64,000 nucleotides of DNA, taken from Hymenopus coronatus. Lineage: Eukaryota > Arthropoda > Insecta > Mantodea > Hymenopodidae. A model generated the notes under the pieces. That model worked only from the letters and a program-made list of their open reading frames with translations, had not been told where the DNA came from and searched no databases. Of this stretch, positions 37,501 to 49,500 are shown in pieces. How positions within the stretch are numbered: position 1 is the stretch's first letter; each line of letters opens with the position of its first letter. The stretch is from assembly GCA_030762935.1 (NCBI GenBank), contig CM060893.1:15506897-15570896 (forward strand). The letters run 5' to 3'. A program made the translations under genes and the position numbers.

Positions 37501-40500
37501 AGTTTATCATGGCTTAATTTTATATCTATGCTAAATTGCCAAACACCACTTCCTAAAGTTTGGAATGGAATCAGAAGAGTACGAGGAATCAATACCATAA
37601 ATCAAATAAACTGTCTTTTAAACCCAGAAAATAACAAATTATCAACTATAACTCAAGATATAGCAGATATACTAGCTAAAACTTTCTCTGATTCCTCCGG
37701 TGACACAAATTACAACCAAGATTTTCTGAAAATAAAATATGAAAGAAAGCTAGAAACACATGTAGTACACAAAGACTTCAAACATTATTTTAATGAAATA
37801 CTTATAATGGGTGAATTAAACACTGCACTACAAAATAACACCGGTCGCAGCTCTGGACCAGACAGTATCTCCTATGAATTACTAAGCAACATGTCCAAAA
37901 GAATTTTAAATTATCTTCTACAAATATATAACTATATTTGGATTCACAAATGTTTTCCAGACCAATGGAGAAAAGCTATTATAGTACCTATTCTCAAACC
38001 TGGCAGAGACAAAACAAACCCACTAAGCTATCAACCAATTTCATTAACATGCACAATGAGCAAATTAATGGAAAAAATTGTTAATAATAGACTAAGGTGG
38101 ACCCTAGAACGTAATGGATTCTTTGCTAAAGAGCAAAATGGATTTCGTCAGTTCCATTCTACTACTGATAACTTAATTGCACTGGAATCTGAAATAAGGG
38201 ATGCACTTGTAAATGGGCAACACTCAACTGTTATAAGCTTAGATATAGAGAAAGCTTATGAAATGGTATGGAGAGAAAATATTATTCAGATACTATTAGA
38301 TAACATTATAAAAGGAAATATATTAAGTTTCATACATAACTTCCTACAACAAAGAGTAATACAGGTATGTGTCAATAATACCCTGTCGAAGATATTACCT
38401 ATCCAAAATGGACTTCCACAAGATGCTGTCATAAGTGTAACCTTATTTTTAATTCTATAAATGGGATAATGAAAGTGATCCCTCCCCCAGTGAAAGCTAA
38501 CTTATTTGCTGATGACCTAACACTGATCTGTAGAGGAAAAGATCAAAACATAGACAACCATCTAATTCAAAAAGCTCTGGATGACACAACAAAATGGCTC
38601 CAATTTAAAGGTTTTCAAGTTTCAAAATCAAAATCCAGATGCATATCCTTCAACAGATATAAATGCAACGAAAGGCAACCAGAATTATATAATGAAAAAG
38701 AGAAGCTAGAAATAGTTAAAACAATTAAGATTTTGGGACTCAGTTTCGATAACAGGTTATCCTGGGTTCCTCATTTAAAAGATTTAAAAAACAACTGCAT
38801 GCAAAGAATAAATCTATTAAGATCTTTTTCTTCGAACAACTGGGGATCAGATCAGTCAGTGCTTATCAGTGCCTTAATACGTTCCAAACTGGACTACGGT
38901 TGTGTGGTATATAATTCAGCATCCCCATCGGCTCTGAAAATTATAGATATTGTGCAACATTCTGCATTAAAAATTGTGTGTGGAGCCTTCCATACTAGCC
39001 CAATAACCAGCATACAAATAGAAACAAATGAAATGCCTCTTTACATAAGAAGAAAGCAGTTAACAATCAATATGGTCTCAGAGTAGCAGCAACCAGTTGT
39101 TCACCTGCATTGAAATATCTCTTTTCAAAGAAATATAAAGATGAATACACAGCATCCAAGATAAATCAGCTACCACCTCACCTGAGAGTCACCAAATATT
39201 GTGAAGAAATAAATCTTAATATACCATTAACTGTATCTAAGGGAATTCACAGCTCTGCACCCTGGACCCTGTTTAATCTACAGATAGTATTGGAAATGGC
39301 CAACCACATTAAAAGTGACACCAATTCAATTCAGTTTAAATGCTTATTTCATGAGTTGATAAGTAAATACTCAAAGCACTGTGCAATTTATACTGATGGC
39401 TCAAAAACTACAGATGGATGTGGCTGTGCAATAGTATCTGCTGATAAAGTTTCATCCTTTAAGCTTCCAAAAGACTTCTCAGTATTTTCCTGTGAACTCT
39501 ATGCAATTAAACATGCCCTGATACAGGTACATAATTCCGATAAAAACCATTTTATCATCCTTTCTGATTCCATGAGTTCTCTAAAGGCAATATATAACCC
39601 ATGGACTACAGATAAATTGATTCAAGACATACAAATTCTACACCATAAATTGAAAATCCAAGGTAAGGAAATTATTTTCATATGGATACCCTCTCACAGG
39701 GGTATAGCTGGTAATGAGGAAGCTGACAAGGAAGCCAAAACAATAGCAAAGGATCTAGTTTCTACCTCTCACATCCCTACTCCTCATCGAGACCTTTCAT
39801 CAGTCATAGTCACCAAATTCAAAGCAGCATGGATAAACCATTGGAGTGGCACATCCTCCTGCAAACTACATGAAATAAGGTCAATAAACAACCAGAGTGT
39901 TCTCTATAACAAATTTCACAGAAAAGATCAAGTTAAGATACTAAGATTAAGAATAGGCCATACAAAACTAACACATTCCTATTTACTGTCGAAAGAAGCA
40001 CCTCCACATTGTGATTTGTGTATAAGTCCTCTTACAGTTAAGCACATTATATTTCAGTGTCCAAAATACAGTCATGTCAGAAAACAACACTTAGTTTCAA
40101 AAAACTTTGCTTTAACACTTACAGACACAAAAAGTTTAGTCAATGTATTAATATACCTTAAAAAAATCAATCTATATAACTATATATAACTCTCAGAATT
40201 ATAATTACTAACATGTTATACCTAATCCAATTGTCACTGTTGTTGTAATATAATTTTAATATTGTTATATTTTTTATACTTAAATCATTGTTTTCATATG
40301 TCAATAAGCATATTTTAATCTATGAGTACTTAATGATTTACTTATAATGTTCAAAATCTTCATTGTGTAATGGATGTAAAGCTGTAAATAAGATTTTTAA
40401 TGTGGTCGCTATAAGACCTTGTAGTTCTGCGACCTAAAATAAAGAAGAAGAATAAAAAAAAATATCAATATTATGTTATATATGAGGGCAGATCGAAAAG

Positions 40501-43500
40501 TAATGCACAATCTTTTTTTTATAAAAAAATTTACCAGTTAAAAAAAAATCACAAATGAGCCTACACCTTTCACCTACTTTTGGACATAAGTTACCAACTT
40601 TGTCAATACATTTGTCCCATCGTGATACCAGTTTCAATATGCCCTGTTCCTAGAAGTCCATTTCCCTGGAGTAGAGCCGTCTGCAGACTGCTGATTTCAT
40701 TTCCGCATCTGTCACAAAGCATTGACCATCCAGGAATTTCTTCATAAGATCAAACAGATGAAAGTCCGACGATGTAAGGTCCGAACTGTATTGTGGATGC
40801 TGGAGCTCCTCCCAACCAAATTTGGTGATTTTCTGATAAATAGCAGCAGCAACATAGGGGTGAACATTGTCATGAAGAAGTTTGACATTGTCAGCATTAA
40901 TTTTTTGGCATTTGTCACGAAGGGCATGATGGAAATTCAAAGTTTAAATGTAGGCTGCAGCATTCACAGTAGTCCTATGTTCAGTAAAGCCCACCAATAA
41001 AACAACATGCATATCCTAGAACAATGCCACAAGCACTTTTCTGGCAGATTGAGTCACTTTGAATTTTTTCTTTACTGGGGAAACAGCATATTTCCAGTCC
41101 ATACTTGCCTGCTTTGTTTCAGGCATGTAGTGGTATGCCCAAGACTCATCACCAGTGATGATTCCTTTCAGAATGTCATGCTCATCTGTGGTGCACCGCA
41201 TTAAGTGATCCAAGCTTACGGCCCTTGTGGTTGTCTGTCAAGTTCTTAGGCACCCAGCGAGCACTAACTTTACTACAAAATTTCAATGTGTTATGAACAA
41301 TATCGTACACTGCGCCATAGGAAATGTTGAACTGTTGCAATAAGGTTTTCAGTTACACATGCCGATCATTCAAAATTGCTGCCTCAATGCCTCTATCATT
41401 CTGTGGGGTTGCAGTAGTTACCAGCCTCCTGGAGCATGGCGAATCACTAAGGTTCACATGGCCCTCTTGGAAGAATATACACCACCTGGAGACTTTGCTA
41501 TGGTCCATATAATCATCCCCATACACGACTCGCAAATCCCTGTAAATTTCACTCGGTTTATGCCCTTTGGCCCACAAATGTCACAAACCACACCTCTCTA
41601 TTCTTCACACATGGACAACAGTAGCATGCACATTTTTTTTGCATAGTTCATGCTTCTCTTGCTAGAGCTGCACATGAAAAAAAAGACCCTCTGTAGTGAA
41701 AACCTCAAACTATATCTGTGAGAAATTACAACATTCTAGCTGCAATACCAAGGCAGAAAAACATTATTGTACGTTACTTTTTGATCTGCCCTTGTATCAA
41801 CACCTCAAATATAATTTTAAATACCCACATATTTTGTTTTGTAGCATTTATGTGAGTCTGAGGTCCCAGGGAGTCATTTGTTCAGTGTAATGATGGCCCT
41901 TGGTACCAAGCAACTGCTGAAGGGATTGCTGCTTGGTCCACTGTAGCACTAGAGCAATGGGACACAACAGCCAGGCAAACAAAGGCCATACCCCCATCCC
42001 TGCAAGATTTCCAAGAACCTTCTTTCTCCCCAGGCTGAGAACATTCTTCTTCCAGAGTAATCTCTTTCCAATAGACAAAATGTAATGTTCTTGTAATTTC
42101 TAAAACTGGAACATTTGGAGACCGGTATAAGGGGATGACAAGTGCCGGAGAAGTGAAGGGAACTGAATTAAAGATCAATCTAGTGAGTGAAGCTTGCTAA
42201 GAGAGTGACATGAACTCAGCGACTCAGTTATTTTTGTACCAAAAGTGCAAGTGTTGTATTACTTGTAGTGTTCTAGTGACCAATAAAGTCAATTTAATTC
42301 AAACTGGTGTTCTTATTTGTTATACTATTGTCAGGAGTGGGATAAAAAAAAACAAATTGGAGGAAATGCTTCAGAGGCTTTTGGCAGGAATGGAAGAAAT
42401 GAGGGATGAAATGAAGAATGTAAATTCTAAGTGGACAAAATGGGAAGTGAAATAAGGAAATGAATTCCTTGTTAGAGAAGGTGCAGACAGAAATTAAGCA
42501 ATGTTAATGTGTCTTTAGTGATGAACTACAAAAACGATTTCCTGACTTCAAGCTGGCAAGAATCAACTTTGATGCAGAATGTCTTATCTGTACATCTGGT
42601 AAATTTATTTCAAGTGCTAATAAAGGTAAGGTTTATGAGCTTTTAATTGAAATTAATTTTGGTTGATTTTTATGACAGTACATCACTTACTTTTATTAAT
42701 TGGAAAACATGTTTCAGAAACTATGTGCTTCCATTGTCAATTCCCTTAGATCCGACTGCCAGCATTACTTGCTGTGATAGTTGTCTTCATCCCTAGTGGT
42801 GCATGATGAAACACTGCATCAGTAAGTCACCTGACAGAACTTCAAAACTGAAAGCGTGGATTTTATTTTCCAAAATGCAGATGTTCTCCCAAACTTTTAA
42901 TTCTGTTTTCCTGGCAATGTTTTTGAGTGTTACAAAAATGCCATGTTACTGGCGATTTGTCATATTGTTTTTGTTTAATATTTCTGAGGTGTTCTTTTTC
43001 TCAAACTAAAAGAAACAATCTCTTGTTTTCCTGTTTCTTTTAGTTTGGCCTATTAGATTTTTTCACATCCACTGCTGCCCAACTGGTATATTCCTGGCTT
43101 GTCAACACAGTCATTCCAAACAAAAAAGAAAATATGTTTTACAAGAAGATTACATACTACCCTACAGCTTTCTACAAATTCCAGAGTATCTTCAAATGAC
43201 ACAACAAGCAATTGGCCCAAAAACACAATTACTCCATAAAAAATATATTGAATTCTAAATTAAAAGATGACATTCCACAAGAAAACAAACCAGGAATATA
43301 CCACTTCAGCTACAATGATTCTGAAAAAATCTACATTGACCAAACTAAAAGGAATATAAAAGCAAGAGCAAAACAACACCTCAGAAATCTTAAACAAAAA
43401 CAAGAAGACAAATCGGCAGTGGCATTGCAATTTTGTAAAGACCAACACACCATAATTAGAAGTCCAAAAACATTGCAAGGAAAACATAATTAAAAGTTTG

Positions 43501-46500
43501 GGAGAACATCGACATTTGGAAAAACAAGAACCGCATTTTCAATTTTGAAATCCTGCCAGGCGACTTACTGATGTAGAGGTTCATCAAACCACCACTAGAG
43601 ACAAGGGCAACTATCACAGAGAGCGATATCAGCAGTCGATCTAAGGGAATTGACAATGGAAAATAAAGCTTCTGAAACATGTTTTCCAATTAATAAACCT
43701 GGTGTAGAGTTACAAAAATTGACCAAAATTAATTTCAATTGGTTAGAACACATCACTGTCTCAAAGTTTGCATATATTGTACTTTGTGAACTTTCTTTTG
43801 GTTTTCCTTTTTCTGTAAAATAATATTTTGTCTATCTCTTAAGATTTGACATTTATACAAAATTGCACAAAATAAGATGACTTAAAAAGCTATTTAGAGC
43901 AGATTCATGATATATCAAGCAACCTATATCACTTTTGCAAATTTTTGTATGAATCTAGAAATGTCCTCTTTTTTGGAGACCATCATTCATCTGGTAACCC
44001 TATCTGTGCTGTGTATTATGTGTATTAGAGTGTCTATTGGAGTTGAAGCACTGTTGCACTGTCATCATTTGCAATGATCCTCTCTTAAACTAGAAGTTCT
44101 TTCACCAGTGTGGTAGTAGCAGCTTGATGTTTGTTTGCACTATATTTTGTGCATTCAGCAGTGTACCTTATATGTATTCCTTTCTCCATTATTACACAAA
44201 GCATACACTTAATAGCCAATAGGTAGGAAGGAGGAGATTGAAAAAGATATTTTGTAATTGTAGCACTGCATGAAGAACAAGGTTTGAAGGGATCCGTAGC
44301 AGCCAACAAACTATTCTTACATAAAACAGTGAAAAATCTGCAGTGGACTCAAAAACATAACTAGAAGTGGAGTAATGTTAAAAGAATCTGCATTTTGACT
44401 GTTTGGAGGCAGTCATAGAGTTTACATTCAATTTTCTGGAAAACACATGAAGTGTCAGTGTGCATCACTAGCTGTGAAGTATGGTGGAGAGTTGGTCATA
44501 GTATGAGGGTGTTGTGCTGGTGATAAGTTGATCTAGTGAGAATAATTGGAATGCTAAAGAATATCTACAAGACTCAGTCATAACCCACACACCGAAACTC
44601 TGCACGAGTACATCCAGGACCCATGGTCATTACCATGCTACACACACCATGATTCCATGGTTGCCAAAGCGCGGCAACCTATTAACAGGTAGCACTCACG
44701 GAGGTGCTTATTGCAGGACTCTGGTACCAAATGCAATAAACTTTTCAAATAAAGTTTTACCTTCACTGGTGAAATAAGCCAATCTTTATCACATCCAACT
44801 CTTCTTCTGCCCCCCCCCCCAACAGAGGGGGATAAAAAAACTAAAAGATAGGTATCATAGGATACTGATCAAATATACCATGCCATTATAAGACACTTAT
44901 TGGCCAAAGATTCGTTCTACAGCAGTTAACGAGAGATTAGCATGTTACCCAATAGACTATGGAGGGCAACACTATGTGCCAAAGTTAGCATTTTCTGAAT
45001 GATTTCTTCAACAAGGAGGAGAATTTTCCATTAAAATTCTTGCAATATATGAAGCAACAAATAACTAATTACCATAACGTACACACACATCTGGGCTTAT
45101 GACAATCCACACACCGTAAGACAAGGCAGCTCACACATACATTACACAAGTGCCTGATGTGGAAATGTGTTAAGAAAGAAGGCTTCAAGCACCAGAAGAA
45201 ATAAAAAACAAACCAGACTATCTTTGTAAAGCACAGCAGATTTGGAGAAAACATTTTGAAGCTTGTGTGTTGATGTATTGTTATTGTCTTGCTGTGTTAT
45301 TTGCAAGTTTTATAATTCACAAAGAAAGAAACCAAACTATTGTAACTTGGGATTCTCTACCATTTATTGGCCTTTATAAATAATTCTTCCTATTAATAAT
45401 TTGCATCACACTGTAAATGCTTCCTCAGTTACATATTCCATATGATATTTAGGTTATGTTACCATCTTGTCTGGTTTTCTGCTTGTTTGCTGAAGCTGAA
45501 GAATTAGGATTAACCTGTTGAATGTAAAGTGGATTTGTAGAATTTGCTGTGTTACACAACACACACACACACACACAAAAAAGGAGAAAAAAAAACCAAT
45601 TATCTCAAGAATGGAAAAACATTTTTTAAGAAAAAAACACCCAAAGAAAGATGCTTTTTTATAGTTTATAAGGGTAATCATAGGTCACCTTCCACCCAGT
45701 ATAATATTAAATAGTTTACAACAGATAACATTTTTCTTGATTATATGTTTAGAAAATTTGTAATTTGTACTTAAAATTTATACACAGTAAAATAGATTTA
45801 GTTACTTTTGATATTGCATTATAGATTGACATTTTTGTGGAACTGTTTCAAATACATATGTTGATATAATTATATCTTTAGGTACAACTAAGAAAAATCT
45901 GATTCGTTCTATTCACATGACTTTATCTGTTCTGCAAACAAGCTATTCTCACAAAATATTATTTTGTCTACATAATGCTAAGAAATGGTCTTATTACTTA
46001 GTTCTTTATAAATAGAAGAGAATTAAGAGGATACACAAAGCTAAAAACGACAGTAAAAGCTTTTAAAACCTGCCGCTATGCAATTGTCATTGAAATAAGG
46101 TTCTCTTTCCAAGGTCAGCAGTAAAACAAAACAGATGAGGACTTCCCGTTTGAGAAAAGTTGAAATATTTTAAAACTGAAACAAGTAACAGGGAATATCC
46201 CAAAAATTGCTAGCCCAATAAAAAAACTGCAGTGAATAAATTGTGTGTTTTAACAAGATCTACATTTTTTGTGCAGCAAATTTTTGTCTATCTCTTATGA
46301 TTTACCTGTTGCAAAAGTTATTCAGATTGAAGAAGACTTCACAAGCTATTCCCAAGAACTTCAGGATATAGATTTTACTTTCCATGGAAATATCTTTAAT
46401 ATATGGCATTTGAATTAAAATCATTAGAGCCATTTTTAGAAAATCAAAAATTTTGAATAATCTTCCAAGTAAAGGGTAATTTAGGATGGGGGGATTTTCC

Positions 46501-49500
46501 TGAAAATCTTTGTGTTCCATCATTGGAAAATACTGAACTGATCTTTCTTTTTTGAGTTCTGCTGACCAGACATACATATAGACGTTTTTGTAAAAACTAC
46601 CTACCTTATCTTACTATATACATAGTTTGTGTAGAGAAAGCAAAAATTGCTAACAAATGTTTCTATAAAATAAATTTAAGAAACATTAAAGAGATATTTA
46701 GTGACAGGGAAATTTGCACAAAAAAATTAATAGAAAAAAATTGATGCACGAGTCACAATAATCTAATTGTATCGCCAGTTGGTGCTCTCATTCCCATTTC
46801 GAATAACTTCAATTAGCTTTTTCTTCGTTGAAAAGAAAAAGAAGTTGTTTAACTTAACATTTATTATTACTGGCAAGATCTATATTTGAGAACCTTGAAA
46901 TTTCAGGAAAGAAATATTGTGCAATTCTTTTAAAGAAAGGAAAAATATTTCTTTTTCAATTTCTGTAGCATTGGACAATTTTAATGATGCAATTTTAACA
47001 TTTCACAAATGAAATTATTTTCTTGAAATGAACACCTTAACATTTTCACAGCATATCAATTGAATTTCTATTGCAATTCTATTTGATGCAGTTCCGAAGA
47101 AGTGTATATTGAAATATTAGATGCATTCTTATACCAACTGTTACTGCACAGAACTAAAATAAAGATGTCACGTGAAGTAAATTAATCAGTGTCTGTAACT
47201 TATGTGATCACTTATTTACATTAATATTAAATAGTATTAGGAAACATTCTTATATTAAACCAAATGCAATTGCATCAACTTAATTGTATAAAATGCATGG
47301 TGAGACAGAATAGCCAAGGGGCAAATTTTCTAATGCAGACTACATCATACTTACCTTGAATGCATTCGCATTCCTTTTGCAGCAATGGAAGGACTGAAAA
47401 AGCAAGATCAACATTGCAGAAACTTACACATCTTATTATGAAATCCGTAGAAATGCATAAATTTTAGAAAAATCCAATTCAGAATTAATATTTGGCCACT
47501 AACTAAACAAACTGCAATGCTGTTTTGCTTCTGTATTACCAGTGTGATGCACTTCTTCAAATTTGTTTATTCCTGTGTCTATTTGAACTATACAACATTA
47601 AGTTGTTATTCTCAGTATAAAGATACCACTTATCACCACTGATATGCCAGTTTGGCATATTTAATGCAATGAGCAAAACAATAATAATAATTAATATAAA
47701 AATAATAGTTGCAACCAATCTTCACTTATCTTTTGGAATCCTTGCCTGGACTAGTTTCGCAACGATTTCATTGCATTATCAACATATCCTTTTGGTCTCT
47801 TTTTTGATGTTGTTTATTTACACTGTTATGGTTACTGCTACTAGGTGGATTGTGTACTAATGCATTGCTAACTACTGGAATCAAAACAAATTTGGTAAGA
47901 GTGTCAATTGGAGGTATATCAAAATTCATTGCATGATTTCTATACTTTAATATAAATATTTTCTCCCAAACCATTAAATCTATGGGCCCATTTAAGTGTT
48001 TTAATAATTTAACATCTGGATTTATTTCATGATTAAATTTCCAAAAATGTTCTGCTACAGCTGATTTATCAATTTGTTTGTATTTAATATTCCTAAAGTG
48101 TTCTTTTACTCTGGTTTCCAAATGACGTTTAGTCTTACCAATATAAACAAGGTCACAATTTAAACAGTTTAATTGATAAATTAAATCAGCTGTAGCAGAA
48201 CATTTTTGGAAATTTAATCATGAAATAAATCCAGATGTTAAATTATTAAAACACTTAAATGGGCCCATAGATTTAATGGTTTGGGAGAAAATATTTATAT
48301 TAAAGTATAGAAATCATGCAATGAATTTTGATATACCTCCAATTGACACTCTTACCAAATTTGTTTTGATTCCAGTAGTTAGCAATGCATTAGTACACAA
48401 TCCACCTAGTAGCAGTAACCATAACAGTGTAAATAAACAACATCAAAAAAGAGACCAAAAGGATATGTTGATAATGCAATGAAATCGTTGCGAAACTAGT
48501 CCAGGCAAGGATTCCAAAAGATAAGTGAAGATTGGTTGCAACTATTATTTTTATATTAATATTTGTGTTATTCTTCACTGTTACTAGCTTCTTTTTACAT
48601 TTAATAATAATAATTATTTATTTATTTACATAGAATGTCCCAATGAGCATATTGCTCTAGGTAGGGACTGCCCTTTAGTGAGGCGGTAGGCAAAATACAA
48701 AGAATAAAATAAACACATTAACACATATAAAAAGGAGTATATAAGTATAAATTATATATTTATTTATTTATTTATTTATGCTAAGCATTATACAGGTGAA
48801 TATGATCGGTGTTCAGCCCTGGCTCTTTACCGGTCATACTCATATTTTACAATAGTTTATTAATTCTAGTTTATTACACCATTTTGTCTATTTACTGTCC
48901 ATATCCATTTATTTTTCACTTTGCATAAGAATTGTCCAATCTTCTTACTATCTTTTTGAAACATTTCAACTACTACTACATTTCTATCTATTTTAAACCA
49001 TTTCTTATTAATATACTTTTAAATTATATATATGTATATACACAATTTTTTAACGTAATTTGTGTGGGTGTGTGATTAAACTTAATGCAACATTTCAAAA
49101 ACCACCATAGGGATTTTCTGTTGTCAAATTTTTAGGAATTACAGTATTGCTCAAGTAGGTATTTGAAGAGTTTGTTTATAAATTGGGATAAGTTAGATTT
49201 TGTAATAGTCACACTAATTTTTCTCTTTGGAAGGGGGCTCTCGATGTTAATGCCCCTTAATGGGTAGGTTATTTTGAATGATGAATGAAAAAAATGGTTA
49301 TGGTGCTCAAATAAGCCCAGAATTCCTAGAGCTTAGTTACTTGATATTTATCTTCTGAAAATATGGGAAAACCCCCAAAACAACCTTATTCAGGTAACTC
49401 ACACTAACGAGTGCTTTAGTTATCAAGCACTTGAAACACAGATAAAGTGAAGGATACTAAGAAGAATAAAGAGCAATCATCAATGCTATATATTTTGTAT

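Larger units (their letters stand above)
34650..40460 (+). mobile_element. I-clade non-LTR retrotransposon, near full length, inactive
   Basis: It encodes a gag-like ORF1, then an ORF2 with AP endonuclease, reverse transcriptase and RNase H domains, and has a short A-rich 3' end (AATAAAGAAGAAGAATAAAA). RNase H together with an RT motif close to [14 protein letters not shown] points to the I clade. The length of about 5.8 kb is normal for the clade. The 5' boundary is approximate, set by the short leader before ORF1. At least three frameshifts and a SINE insertion make it dead. It lies in the largest KATNB1 intron in antisense orientation to the gene. Confidence 0.88.
47690..48560. mobile_element. 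Penelope-like element tails: perfect 379-bp palindromic arms, 113-bp spacer
   Basis: Arms 47690-48068 and 48182-48560 are reverse complements; I found no mismatch on reading through them. Read toward either outside, each arm carries the same PLE C-terminal coding sequence, stop codon and 3' UTR. The spacer 48069-48181 contains the start of the GIY-YIG domain for the left (minus) copy only. This is two 5'-truncated copies head to head, and the identity of the arms implies a very recent origin, gene conversion or an assembly fold-back. Confidence 0.88.
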
